Counted from the stretch's first letter, positions 8,101-16,458 are shown. The stretch is DNA of 44,691 nt from Symbiodinium natans (GCA_905221605.1 CAJNDS010000991.1:1-44691), one strand, 5' to 3'. The notes: generated from the sequence alone by a model not told the origin. Made by a program: numbers and translations.

Positions 8101-11100
8101 GAAACGTCACGGCTTTGCCTACCAGTCCCATCTCACGCAGCACTCTGTTGATGTTAGCAAGCAATTGTGGATCTTCGAGGTTCGGTGCAGGCAGACTGAC
8201 AGTATACCTTGAACCCAGGTGTGTCATCAACAGGACCCTTAGCTTGCCGAAAAAGAAAAAATCAAGACCAACAGTCTGATTCTCTCTTTGAAGACGGCGA
8301 CGCAAGCGACGCGCGGGGACACGACCCTTCGACGAACAGCATGAGTCACAGTTGGAATCATAAGGGAAATGGCCTTGAGCACGATGATGATACAAGGCGG
8401 TTGAGGACAACGGAATCCTAAAAGATCCTTCTTCTCCACTGTCCGGTGGTTCCGGTGGGTTCTCTGAAGGCTTGGGGGGTCTTTCAGAAACCTCAGAAGG
8501 CTCGTAATCAGGACTTGACGGTGACGGAACTCCTTCGGGGACCCTTGAAGACGAAGACCCGGGCTCCCCACCACGAGGAGCTTCCAAATCAAAGGGCTCA
8601 GCTTCAGTCCCTTGTCCCGGCACTGGCAGTCCTCTGTGCATCATCCGCAGATGACACACTAATGGACTGCTCGCCGGCGGGCTCTCATCATTGCCCTTTT
8701 CAACAACATCAAGCACACCAAGCCAAGCACAAACACTCCCAAGCACACTGCAAGCCTTGCAAAACAACATGTTCAACATGCAACGTGTACGTGTTTGGGG
8801 TTTTGGGGCCTTCCTATGCAAGACAAACTGCTTGTAGCTAGGCACTCGGACCCAGTGGTCCCCACAAAAGATCCTAACACTGCAGCCCTTCCTGCGCGGC
8901 CTCACTCTAAAGACCTTCCGATCCTTTTCTCCAACAGAACACCTTTCAAACTCGACAAACAAAATGTGGAACCCCCAGAACACTAGACCACCCAAGAGGC
9001 TGCAGAAGCCCAAGACGGCCACGATGGCCATGACATCCAGTCCTGGCCCAAGACCATTCCTGTATAGGCTGGCGGTGGTTCGGTTGGGGTTGAAGTTAAG
9101 GTTCGGGATTTGGTGCTTTTCAAAGGGGTTTCGGGCACAAGCAAGCTCAAGCTCAAGCAATCCAAGCGGCAAACCAAGCTCAAACAACTCATGCTTCACA
9201 TGTATTTCAAGAAAACGAAACCACGCACTCACATCTTTGTTTTCTTCTCGAAAGGAAAATCGGTGCGCCGCGTCGGCGTAGTCCAGGACTCCATCCCGAA
9301 CACAAAAGAAAGCTATGATACATTCCAAGCCGGGCCCACGGCTCCAAATCCCCTTCATCCTTTCTTGATCGTCTCCTTTGCGGCAGCCACCACCGCATCG
9401 AAGCTGGGGACATTGGCCGAGCTGCTGGAAGATGGGGCCTCCGATTCGGGAACCGTTGGCGTGGAGGGCCCCGGAGCGGGGCGTGGCATCGCCTTTACCG
9501 CCGGCGGTGGCGGCGGAAGAACGAACGAGCGCTCCGAGCCCGTCTGTCCAAGACGAAGAAGAAGGCGGCCGATGGAATCCCCAGGCGGGGCTGTTGAAGC
9601 AGGAGAAGGTGGCTCCAGGGGCATATCCCCGTCGTCGTGGTGGCCCGGAGTTGCAGCCGAAGTTCCCGGAACCATTGGTGGAGCTGGAGGATCTCGACCA
9701 CCCATTCCTGCTTGCTTCACCATCGGTGGTGGCGCCGTCTCTGGCGTAGGGAGGCAAAGGGCCTCTTGGACTGAGATATTGTCCTCCCTGCACTTCAAGC
9801 AAAATCTCAGCGCCTCTTCGGGGCCTTCGCCATGGAGGTCTTCGTCGGCCGAAACGGAGGTGGAGCTCGAATCGCTTGATGTAGACCCACCAGGACCAGC
9901 ACGGGCCTTCGGCTTCAACCTCCGGCGCGAATCTCGCGCGGCCCTGCGGGCATTGCTGGCCTCCTTCGACCGCAATGCAGCATCTGTTCGAAGCCTCAAA
10001 CTCGTAGTGAGCTCGCCCCACGCGACACGTTCGTCGCGATACCGCGTAAAGCGCGGTCCCTCGAAGAGACGCGGCTCGTGAAGGGCCAACAACGGGCGTT
10101 CCCCCGCCTTTGCATTGATAAAGGCGCGCAAGCAGATGAGGAGCCGCTGAAGATACCCCATTGCGCTTATGGAGCATTCGCGCTCTCGGCGGTCGTTGCG
10201 CCCTCCAGCGCCCTTGGTAGCGACGCCCAGCCTGTCCATGGCTGACAGGACGTCGTGGGGCCTTAGCCCCCATTCGAAGAGGCCTTTGCCTTGGAGAAGA
10301 AGATGGAGGCGCTCTTCTGCAGCCAAGTCTTGATCCACAGTGGAGGTGGCCACCTCCCGAAATCTTTTGGGACGGCGACCTTCTTCTTGTACAGGTTCGG
10401 GAAGTACCTGTGGTGGATGTGGACCTTCCGGAAACCGCGGAAGCACCGAGTGCCACGGAGTCGGGGCTGCATATTCGCTGGGACGAACCAAAGTCGCAGA
10501 CCCACCAAAGATCTGGCGAGTAATCGCCGGAGACCCCAGATGCTGCGCCACATAGGCCTCGCCTATGGTCCCGGCCATGGCGAGGGAATCGTAAATGGCA
10601 CTCGGGTCTGCTGGGGGCCCATAATAATGGGAAAGCTGGGGCATTGGTTCCCCAGGCCCGGGGTACAAATGGACCCCAAGCTCGGCAGCCTCGGCAATCC
10701 TCCTCCTCATATCCAAAAGCAAAGCATGATGCAAGGCCGTCAGGCGTTGTCCCGGAATGGATGGTGGCTGCGTGGTGTCCACCGGAGTAATCCTCGGCAC
10801 ATCGGAATCTCCAATATCCACGGGGTCCGCCGCAATGGGGCGCCAATGCCCCCAATTCTCGGAGTCGGTAGGCGAAGGCTCCTGGGCCGGCACCTCCTCC
10901 AGCGGCGGTCCCACCATTGGCGAAACATTCGCCTCTCCACCAACCGGGTCCTCTATCGCAGGCCCAGAGGTTTGGGAGCCACCCATCATGGAGCGTATTG
11001 CTCTCCGAGCAACAAAAGCAAAAGGCTACTAGAACCAAAACACTCAGAGCTCCAGATCTGTTCCTTCGTGCACCTCCGAAAGGCGCTCCAATCCCTTGCA

Positions 11101-13759
11101 TAAGCGAAAAACACCCCATGAAAAACATGACGCACACACGCAAAGCAAGCTCCAAAGCATGTATGTTCCCAAGGTTCCAAAGCAACATGCTCAAGCAATT
11201 CAATCCAAGCTCAAAAATCAAGCGCAAGTTCAAGCCAAACATGCCATGCTGCTTCCTAATCAAATTCAAGCCACACATGTCATGCTGTTTCCTAAGATCT
11301 TTGTCGAAAACAAGCTCTTCTTGAGGACTTTCGGGAAAACTTGAGGGAACTTTGGGCTTTCCCAGAGGACTTTCGGGATTGAAGATCTCAGACCTAAACC
11401 CTCGAAGGAGAAACGAAAACGGAGTTGAAGACAAAGCGTGTCGGCCACACTGATCATCATCGAGCTCCTCGACCTTATGCAGGCTCTTTCCTCCTTTCTT
11501 CAAGATGCTCCTGGGAGCGGTCTGCTGTCCTGAGGGGATAGGAACCTCAGATCCTGGCACAACAGCGTCCTTCAGTGAATCAAGTTCCATGTCTTTAGGC
11601 CCCTCCGCCCCTTTCTTGGAGGAGGCTTTAGACTTCTTCCCCCCACTAAACGCCCACCAGGCCCGATTGTGACCAACCAACTTGATACTCTTCTTGTTCC
11701 CTTTGTACATTCGGGACCCCGTTTTGGACAGATAGGTCTTCCAACCCAATTCCGCCCCACACCATGGAGAGAGGACGTTAAACCCGACATCAGCCACCAA
11801 CACCTCCCCGAGTCTCAGAAGAACATCACCGAAGTAGACTTCGATATCGACCACAGACGAAACGTCGATCGAACCTCCAGAGGCGTTGAACAGACTGGCT
11901 GCCTTGTCATGTGTCTTCACCACACGAAATCCTGAGATAAACTGGTTGGAAACTATGTGGCACGTAGCCCCACTATCAACCAACCAAACATCCCTCGGGC
12001 TAACCCCTAGGTGCGAGCACATCTGAGAGAGGTTTCCTCTTTGAGAAAACTTCGAGCCTAAGGCCCCCATTGAATCTCCAACTACGGTGCCTACCGGCTT
12101 CACCTCTTCAGGCGCGTTCAGAACACGAGGAGGAAGAGAAGGTTCGGCCGAAGCTTCCCGCACTCCAGAAAAACCCAAAGCCATCAAGGTGGCTTCCCCA
12201 GAGTCTGCTTCCGATTCGGGCTCACCCAAGTAACGGCCTTTCCCTTTTCCTTTCTTCTTCTTCGACTTCTCCTTGCCCTTTCCGCGTCCTTTGGGGCTCT
12301 TGTCCCCTTGCTCGCTCCGAGGAGTTCCACCTCCCCGCGGCGTTCCTCCACCTTTGGGAGTTCCCCCACCTTTGGGGTTTCGGTCCCCTTTTCCTTTGTC
12401 CTTAGGCTTCTTTCGATCCTTTCCATGGTCGCCCTTGCCTTTGTCCGGACTGCCACCACCACGGGCCTTCTCATCCCTTTGCTTCTGCCAGCATTTCTCG
12501 GCTTGGTGTCCCCGTTTCCCGCAGTAATCACACAAAGTGTCACTGAGGGATCGAGACGTTCCACCTGGAGCCTCACACAGTCGAAGCTGTTCTTCGTAGT
12601 ACTTCAGACTGCTGCACAATGAGTTCCAGTCGTTGCTCTTCCCATGCAAGACAACGTATTGACGAAGCTCGGTACTCACCGCTTGCAAAAGGATACTGCA
12701 CCGATCAGCCTCTGACAGAAGAAGTTCAGGGAAATTCGACAGCTTTGCCTCAGACCGAGAAAACTCATCTTCAAGGTGCCTAATGAGGTCAGTAGGTCGC
12801 CGAATATGTTGGCACGTGTGCTGCAACTTCAAACACTGGTCACGCACGAAGACGGCTTCCATGCGGGATACTATGCTGTACTGCTGCGTGATGGTGCGCA
12901 TGGCCTCGTACCCACAGGCACTCAAAGCCTGTCGCTTCGAGCAAGAGCGTAGCAACTCCAGACCCCTTTCCCACTTTGCCAGGGCTTGGGTCAGGTAGTA
13001 AAACAGCTTAGCGCTCCGCGCTGCAACTTCCACACTGAGATCCTTCTGAAGTATCTCGTGTTTCACCTTCACACACAGCTGAAGCTCCCGAACGAAAGAC
13101 TCGTCTTGCAAAGCCAACCATGAGCTCAAAGTCTCCACATAGCCATGCCATGTTTCCACTTCTCGCATGCGTCCTTTGCTCATGCCTTGATGCTCCAGCA
13201 ATGGCAAAGGCGGTAGGTACTTCTCCGCTCGGTTCTGAAGAGTGGACCCACCACTAAAAGAAGTAGACGAAGACGACCCCGTCGCTGCTGTGGCACCAGG
13301 TCCCGAAAACGGGTCGGCAGTCTTGGCTTTAGCTGCAGCTTCAGCAACCAACTTAGCAGTCTCCGCTGCCTTCTCTTCGGCCTCGTTTCGGCGTTTCTCC
13401 TCTAAGTCCATGCGTCTCATGAGAGCAGCTATCAACTGCTGGTTCTGTTGAGTAGCCTGCCCTTGCTGACGCAAGAGCTCAAGTGTAGACTGGTTCTGCT
13501 GACGTAGCATTTCCAACACGATGGCTTGAAACCCAGTCTCGGTTCCTCCACCGCTGGCTGTGGGCAAAGTTCCCCCTGCCTGACTGCCCGCTGGTGAAGC
13601 CTGCGCTTGAGCAGGAGTTGCCGGAGGGGACTCAAAGGGGTTCGGTGCTTCCTGAGGTCGCGAAGTTGTCTGGCCTGCTTGACCAAACAGCAAAGCCTCT
13701 TCTTCAGGACTCACGTCCGGTACCGGCACCTGAGAAGGGTCCGGAGCTTGGGCGGCCAT
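5183..13759 (-). CDS. Copia Gag-protease-(insert)-integrase-RT-RNase H polyprotein
   Basis: 2858 codons without a stop. Gag: Pro/Gln-rich N-terminus, coiled coil about 80-145, and a zinc knuckle CDYCGKRGHQAEKC near 410-423, followed by a Lys/Gly-rich tract. Protease: DSGAT at about 595. Residues about 820-1700 are the insert zone; between about 925 and 1468 (10,989-9,355) this frame is a low-complexity shadow of the 544-aa ORF. Integrase: HHCC zinc finger near 1789-1806 (HHRAQGHFPYDSNCDSC), then catalytic D (GLDFFFF), D (FRMDQEGS) and E (KGSIERQ), with 39 residues between the last two. RT: AFMHAA, then YVDD near 2417. RNase H: FTDASW, SSAESELAAL, YSDSESA, EHIPGAVNPADALTK. The tail VVVELCCEEGSSL begins a methyltransferase-like domain that continues out of frame. 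The start is the first Met; gag-like sequence begins immediately. Confidence 0.85.
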   Translation of the reverse strand: MAAQAPDPSQVPVPDVSPEEEALLFGQAGQTTSRPQEAPNPFESPPATPAQAQASPAGSQAGGTLPTASGGGTETGFQAIVLEMLRQQNQSTLELLRQQGQATQQNQQLIAALMRRMDLEEKRRNEAEEKAAETAKLVAEAAAKAKTADPFSGPGATAATGSSSSTSFSGGSTLQNRAEKYLPPLPLLEHQGMSKGRMREVETWHGYVETLSSWLALQDESFVRELQLCVKVKHEILQKDLSVEVAARSAKLFYYLTQALAKWERGLELLRSCSKRQALSACGYEAMRTITQQYSIVSRMEAVFVRDQCLKLQHTCQHIRRPTDLIRHLEDEFSRSEAKLSNFPELLLSEADRCSILLQAVSTELRQYVVLHGKSNDWNSLCSSLKYYEEQLRLCEAPGGTSRSLSDTLCDYCGKRGHQAEKCWQKQRDEKARGGGSPDKGKGDHGKDRKKPKDKGKGDRNPKGGGTPKGGGTPRGGGTPRSEQGDKSPKGRGKGKEKSKKKKGKGKGRYLGEPESEADSGEATLMALGFSGVREASAEPSLPPRVLNAPEEVKPVGTVVGDSMGALGSKFSQRGNLSQMCSHLGVSPRDVWLVDSGATCHIVSNQFISGFRVVKTHDKAASLFNASGGSIDVSSVVDIEVYFGDVLLRLGEVLVADVGFNVLSPWCGAELGWKTYLSKTGSRMYKGNKKSIKLVGHNRAWWAFSGGKKSKASSKKGAEGPKDMELDSLKDAVVPGSEVPIPSGQQTAPRSILKKGGKSLHKVEELDDDQCGRHALSSTPFSFLLRGFRSEIFNPESPLGKPKVPSSFPESPQEELVFDKDLRKQHDMCGLNLIRKQHGMFGLNLRLIFELGLNCLSMLLWNLGNIHALELALRVCVMFFMGCFSLMQGIGAPFGGARRNRSGALSVLVLVAFCFCCSESNTLHDGWLPNLWACDRGPGWWRGECFANGGTAAGGGAGPGAFAYRLRELGALAPHCGGPRGYWRFRCAEDYSGGHHAATIHSGTTPDGLASCFAFGYEEEDCRGCRAWGPFVPRAWGTNAPAFPLLWAPSRPECHLRFPRHGRDHRRGLCGAASGVSGDYSPDLWWVCDFGSSQRICSPDSVALGASAVSGRSTSTTGTSRTCTRRRSPSQKISGGGHLHCGSRLGCRRAPPSSSPRQRPLRMGAKAPRRPVSHGQAGRRYQGRWRAQRPPRARMLHKRNGVSSAAPHLLARLYQCKGGGTPVVGPSRAASLRGTALYAVSRRTCRVGRAHYEFEASNRCCIAVEGGQQCPQGRARFAPEVEAEGPCWSWWVYIKRFELHLRFGRRRPPWRRPRRGAEILLEVQGGQYLSPRGPLPPYARDGATTDGEASRNGWSRSSSSTNGSGNFGCNSGPPRRRGYAPGATFSCFNSPAWGFHRPPSSSSWTDGLGALVRSSAATAGGKGDATPRSGALHANGSRIGGPIFQQLGQCPQLRCGGGCRKGDDQERMKGIWSRGPGLECIIAFFCVRDGVLDYADAAHRFSFREENKDVSAWFRFLEIHVKHELFELGLPLGLLELELACARNPFEKHQIPNLNFNPNRTTASLYRNGLGPGLDVMAIVAVLGFCSLLGGLVFWGFHILFVEFERCSVGEKDRKVFRVRPRRKGCSVRIFCGDHWVRVPSYKQFVLHRKAPKPQTRTRCMLNMLFCKACSVLGSVCAWLGVLDVVEKGNDESPPASSPLVCHLRMMHRGLPVPGQGTEAEPFDLEAPRGGEPGSSSSRVPEGVPSPSSPDYEPSEVSERPPKPSENPPEPPDSGEEGSFRIPLSSTALYHHRAQGHFPYDSNCDSCCSSKGRVPARRLRRRLQRENQTVGLDFFFFGKLRVLLMTHLGSRYTVSLPAPNLEDPQLLANINRVLREMGLVGKAVTFRMDQEGSIIALAERLSRSRNCPHSATIVDVVPGYRPQAKGSIERQVESVRQGFWAVWLDLERQIALKKFPGQDAELGKYQLPLGGLLWQACVFYVSRCYNLWSSSHGDSTTSIDLLHEEIVHRTRTLPFGCVVQAKVSKSKAHLAKYRGAKTVKAVYLGPVNARGGGIFAAPFGSTEIDVFPTGRIVDGACEVGTVEGLAVAQSLVLDGKDPERPVLYEPEGVDDGNGPEDEVMEGGVGPLDEEDEEMIADDTYAPVSAPAEEGEAGILPDEGENMEDMEIDWLTNHLLESLYRGPDVRATSQEVADSFTLKFGGSRVKCQVPRNAVSETSGEQLDPSLLYASMKLELEELESFGVGKVISEDEARKSARESGRRVLTSRWVNTVKRKGLYRSRLVVRDYASMGGTTLSEGIYSPTTSLEGLRLLLALLCRRGSVLSCDVSVAFMHAAVSRPEYVELPSNVSIADSKIPQKAGNKKVYLRLHKAMNGLRSAPLSWYKELSSHLEQSGFSPSLDPTIYRRKTSKGLTLVLFYVDDLLIYSEDPSEGKKVFEDLQKRYKLKLTGELHENGAAEVSFLGRRIFRNKGEKRVYFGLDAKYLDSCCEEYGITKPNPKLPSLEKRYSDLIKKGQTEKISPAAHEKYRRTLGRLAWAALSRPDLQFCCGFLGRHQSAPDEAAETCMRDVLKWVKGLPHKVQVFPSTREILEADADPQAVSCFTDASWSLNSVSGGVITWESCCLTTFSRKQSTTALSSAESELAALTEIAREGLYIALLTETILEGIPKDRETGYYLLKGYSDSESAVSISKMGTLLRKVRHIELRAAFLQELVQLGRFTIEHIPGAVNPADALTKSPTNDSLVSLCEACGLIPEPVPWKERNSGTSVSVTFQEPNKPADEVCELNVPVSWRAAAEKVARNQASYVVVELCCEEGSSLSKACSKNPRIAYFGVTKQVDLLSENGYQLLKEVFSVLLHEG
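9355..10989 (-). CDS. Nested 544-aa Gag-like ORF inside the copia linker, function unknown
   Basis: 544 codons, one frame off the polyprotein. This is the genuine-looking frame here: the overlapping polyprotein frame gives G/R/S/W-rich low-complexity sequence, while this one is a balanced protein. Pro/Glu-rich N-terminus (1-65), helical region about 78-110 (LHHALLLDMRRRIAEAAELG), central charged helical domain about 215-330, a basic and Ser-rich stretch about 335-375, a CLKC pair near 396-399, then a long Pro/Ala/Ser-rich C-terminus. I recognise no family. The layout (disordered ends, helical core, short Cys motif) resembles a capsid/Gag protein, but that is inference. Its TGA overlaps an ATG (ATGA, 9355-9358) that opens the polyprotein frame. 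No enzyme motif is seen. Confidence 0.6.
   Translation of the reverse strand: MMGGSQTSGPAIEDPVGGEANVSPMVGPPLEEVPAQEPSPTDSENWGHWRPIAADPVDIGDSDVPRITPVDTTQPPSIPGQRLTALHHALLLDMRRRIAEAAELGVHLYPGPGEPMPQLSHYYGPPADPSAIYDSLAMAGTIGEAYVAQHLGSPAITRQIFGGSATLVRPSEYAAPTPWHSVLPRFPEGPHPPQVLPEPVQEEGRRPKRFREVATSTVDQDLAAEERLHLLLQGKGLFEWGLRPHDVLSAMDRLGVATKGAGGRNDRRERECSISAMGYLQRLLICLRAFINAKAGERPLLALHEPRLFEGPRFTRYRDERVAWGELTTSLRLRTDAALRSKEASNARRAARDSRRRLKPKARAGPGGSTSSDSSSTSVSADEDLHGEGPEEALRFCLKCREDNISVQEALCLPTPETAPPPMVKQAGMGGRDPPAPPMVPGTSAATPGHHDDGDMPLEPPSPASTAPPGDSIGRLLLRLGQTGSERSFVLPPPPPAVKAMPRPAPGPSTPTVPESEAPSSSSSANVPSFDAVVAAAKETIKKG
11226..11297. repeat. 36-bp imperfect tandem duplication
   Basis: Two adjacent 36-nt units (11,226-11,261 and 11,262-11,297) each contain TTCAAGCCA, an ACATG and a CATGCTG core, and differ at a few positions. 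Being a multiple of 3, it keeps the polyprotein frame open and yields two copies of an RKQHxMxGLNL peptide. Confidence 0.7.
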
Positions 13760-13829
13760 GGTCTCTACTGGAACGTCCTCAGACGCTCCGCTACCATGTG
13801 AAAAACGCAGAGCTCTTTTTCACTCCACG

Positions 13830-13841
13830 CTTGAGCCAAAA
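13830..13841 (-). other. 12-nt match to the spliced-leader 3' end upstream of copia gag
   Basis: Minus strand TTTTGGCTCAAG, identical to the last 12 nt of the dinoflagellate spliced leader, 71 nt before the Gag ATG. A given 12-mer is expected about 0.005 times in both strands of a window this size. It could be a relic of a trans-spliced RNA or part of the primer-binding region. Confidence 0.4.
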
Positions 13842-14331
13842 CACCAGAGGTGTTCGGCAAGTCTCTCGCAGAGTCAGCGCAGCTTCACTTTCGTGAATTC
13901 CATCTCAACTTTGTTAAACAAAGGAGGAACACATGCAAACGTCCTAGTGCTTCTCAGGACTTCAGTGCTTCAGCAAAACAAGCATACAAGTGCACAGCCA
14001 CTCTGCTCGAACCTCAGTACGACGACACGAGCGAAGCGAGGGTCGGCGGTCAAGGTTTAAAGAGCGAACTCACAGCAACACGCACTTCTTCAAGGATGCT
14101 CCTAAAGCATCTCGAGTGCTTCTCTGCTCATCATGCACACTCCAAACATCTCACGTCAAGCTCAAAGCAAGAAACACTTTCAAGCCAAGCTCCAAACATG
14201 CCATGTCCATGCCTGCTTCTGCTAACACCAAACAAACGTTCAAGCACAGCTCTCAACTCATGCAATGCAAACTCGTGGTTCATGTCACACGTGCAAGACA
14301 TCCTGTCAACTGTAAAGGCACTCACAAGAAA

Positions 14332-14347
14332 GTCAAAAACTTTCACA
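14332..14347 (-). repeat. 5' terminus of copia 5' LTR
   Basis: Minus strand TGTGAAAGTTTTTGAC, starting with the TG typical of LTR ends and identical to 4648-4663. The flanking 5 bp to the right are GGTAG; the matching target duplication cannot be checked because the 3' LTR is truncated. Confidence 0.7.
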
Positions 14348-15143
14348 GGTAGGAGCAATCGTAGGCCACCCTATTGACACGACAGACTGCCTTGGTGTTC
14401 TAAAACGAGTCTGCAGCCCAAAGCCGGGCAAGACCCACGGTGACATCTGAAATGGGTTCCATCCCATGTTTCAGAGGAGGAGTTCCTCGGAAGGTAGGTG
14501 CGGAAAACTTATGGAGACAGCAGGTCAATGACCTGGCGACAAGCTGTGGGGAAAAAGTGGCCGAGCTGGCCCACCCTGATGTCCGGGCAGCCAGTCAGTA
14601 CCAGGACCATTGCAGCAAAAAAGCACAAGAATTCCCAGCGAGCAGGGTGGAAAAGGTCCTTACTGCCATTGGGAAGGCTTCAACTTGCTGGACCTCATTG
14701 TGCGACCCGGATCCGCTTCCTGTCACCTACACAGGACAGAGCCACCTCTGGATTGCCCATTTTCTGTTTGCTCAGCCAAGCAGTCCGGAGCTGTCTCCGT
14801 GTGGGCGGCATTTTCTGGGCTTGGTGGCCCCGAGTAAGGATGGAGGCAACCTCTCCTCTGAAGAGACGAACCTTGGCCGGCACGTGGTGCTGTTTCCTGA
14901 ACATTGCCGGTCCAATTCTGTGAGGAAGGCAGCACCTTCAGCAATGTCTTAGGCTTGGAGAGTGCCTAGGTCCGGTAGGTGCTGCTGGAAGGCTGGCACC
15001 TCTTCCAGGATTCTGGCTGTGCGTGCCCACCAGCCCACTTCAGACCCTTTGGGGGCAGTGGAAGGGCGCTGCAAGACTAAGGGTCCCCATTGGGCCTGCA
15101 CACAGTGGCAGTGCTCCAGGCTGGCCGCCCAGGTCGCCAGCTG
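14348..15143 (-). pseudogene. LINE-B ORF2, decayed post-endonuclease region
   Basis: No frame stays open, but short coding-like pieces in the LINE sense occur, such as WWARTARILEEVPAFQQHL near 15,010-15,060 and KVRLFRGEVASILTRGHQAQK near 14,820-14,880. These would correspond to the linker between endonuclease and RT. Nothing matching RT motifs was found. Several stops and frame changes make this a dead remnant. Confidence 0.45.
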
Positions 15144-15430
15144 CTAGGTGCTCTGGTCTTCGTGGGCACAGGTCCTGTCCATCATGGCGAAATGGGAGGG
15201 TTGGACCTCGTGCCATTTCTGGTCTTTGAGGTCTGCTGTTTCGGGAACTGGGAAAGGTTTCCAGGATTTCCATTCGCTGGCATCGTCCTTGACTTTGAGG
15301 TGCAAGGCTGCATGTGGTTTCCACGGGACTGCCCAGGTAGCAGACAACTCCAGGCTTCCAGGCTCCTACTCACTACCCCAAAATCCAGCTTCGCCCCATG
15401 GTTGCAAGTAGCTTCTCCAGTGGCTATCAT
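15144..15430 (-). pseudogene. LINE-B APE endonuclease, C-terminal fragment
   Basis: Two frames share the domain end. KLDFGVVSRSLE (about 15,355-15,390) corresponds to EIDFAIAS in LINE-A. After a frame change, TWAVPWKPHAALHLKV (about 15,290-15,335) corresponds to DWDVPFRPHCAIRYTL, including the terminal catalytic His. The middle of the domain, with the GDFN motif, is missing between this piece and the upstream fragment, so the endonuclease cannot be active. Confidence 0.6.
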
Positions 15431-16458
15431 TTGCTTGTGCCCCCCAACCTTGTGCCCTTGTCCGACAGGGAGGCCGGCTCAGCATAGAGATCCCATCCTA
15501 GGGATTGCAGTGTGGCTCGCCTTCCATGCAGCAGTTCCGGTGTGAGGTGGGTTTCCTGCAGACACACCACCTTGGCTTTGGAGGTTACCCACTCCAACGC
15601 CCCGTTGTTGAAACTGGTGACATTGGCGCTCATAATGCTGAGATACTGGTCAGGCGAGGCGGAAGGTTTAACCTTCTCATGGCTGGGCGCTTCTGAGTCG
15701 GTGCCCTCGCCATGTGCAAGGTCTTCCTCTCGTTCCTGCTGGCCCAGCACCTGTTTTGGTGGCAGGGGCGTTTCACTCTTGGGGAGCTCAGAGGTTATCA
15801 CCTCCTTTGCCTGTTGAATGGCTTTTCCGGCGACATTCTCTCCTTGCTCTGGGCTTGCAGGACCATCCTGCACCAACCCCAGGCCAGGGAGTCCTCCGCC
15901 ATCACCTCCTCTTGGGCTTCGATGAAGCTTAGAAGGGTGGCTTCCTTCGCCTGGAAGGGGCTCGCTTGGTCTTCCAGGAGGCTAACCACCTCCTGCCATG
16001 TCAGCTCCGAACCCAATTCTCCTGGGCTGCAGGGGGAAGGTTTCACCTTCTGGGCTTCATCATGCCATTGTGGTGGGGGGGGGGCCTGGGGTAACCAGAG
16101 GGTTTCCATCAGGGTTCACCTCCCACAGTGGCTTTGCTGGTACCTCATCATCTGTAAGGTCCAGCTTGAAAAACTTTGGTCCTGTGATCGGAACGCTTTC
16201 TGGCGACTCCTTTCCGGGCCGACAAAAGTGGCTGGGCTTCTGCCAGCCTGGCTCACAACCACTGCTATCTGCAGTAAGTTGTTTCCCTAAGGCCTCCCTC
16301 AATCTTTTCCCATGTAGATTGATGTGAGCACCTCGCTTGTAGTATTCAGCACATGCAACCAGGAACTGCTGGGCAGTTCGCAGCATGTGTTCCAGCCCTG
16401 GGCTGGGGTCGCACATTGGCTCTGTGGGGCCCTTGCTTTGGGGCTCCAGGCCCCACAC
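15427..16458 (-). pseudogene. LINE-B ORF2, N-terminal region and start of endonuclease (frameshifted)
   Basis: Three overlapping pieces, read right to left: 16,458-16,075 (FLVACAEYYKRGAHINLHGK), then a frame change at a run of ten G/C pairs (16,075-16,084), then 16,080-15,800 (an acidic helical segment with LTWQEVVSLLEDQ), then 15,876-15,427, which contains SANVTSFNNGALEW and VVCLQETHL, the first two APE motifs. After ETHL the sequence runs about 35 residues and breaks at about 15,430. At least two indels and one deletion. Confidence 0.65.

Larger units (their letters stand above)
8640..11330 (-). other. Extra block between copia protease and integrase (probable nested insertion)
   Basis: Known copia elements go from protease to the integrase zinc finger in a short linker; here about 2.6 kb intervenes. 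It holds the 544-aa ORF flanked on both sides by CA/AAGC-rich tracts (8,690-8,800; 9,110-9,210; 11,090-11,330) like those in the element's own leader (14,080-14,330). In the polyprotein frame these flanks encode hydrophobic segments. I could not find terminal repeats or a target duplication, so the borders are approximate. Confidence 0.45.
4648..14347 (-). mobile_element. Ty1/copia-type LTR retrotransposon with nested extra ORF and truncated 3' LTR
   Basis: Order on the minus strand: 5' LTR/leader (14,347-13,760), gag, protease, an unusual 2.4-kb block with a second ORF, integrase, RT, RNase H, a methyltransferase-like tail, polypurine tract (4664-4675) and the first 16 bp of the 3' LTR (4648-4663). 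Protease-integrase-RT order with a YVDD RT is diagnostic of the copia superfamily. Both ends share the same 16 bp beginning TGTGAAAG on the minus strand. Beyond those 16 bp the two ends do not match because LINE-A starts there. The element has one visible frameshift (near 5187). Confidence 0.85.
13760..14347 (-). other. Copia 5' LTR and leader
   Basis: About 590 nt between the element's 5' terminus (14,347) and the Gag start. The first 16 bp equal the truncated 3' LTR. The LTR 3' end and primer-binding site cannot be fixed because no second full LTR is present. The stretch 14,080-14,330 is rich in GAGCTTG/TTTGAG words, and a small palindrome (ACACC-TCT-GGTGT) lies at 13,841-13,853. No ORF in this stretch is convincing. 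Confidence 0.5.

Noticed and set aside
9110-10081. 323-codon plus-strand frame opposite the copia
   Set aside because: Antisense shadow of the 544-aa ORF; Gly/Arg/Ser-rich with no motif. The minus-strand frame has the better protein composition.
4639-14347. The 16-bp direct repeat at 4648-4663 and 14,332-14,347 as a target-site duplication of the whole copia
   Set aside because: It starts with TG next to a polypurine tract and lies on the element side of the boundary, so it is better read as the LTR terminus; copia elements normally make 5-bp duplications.
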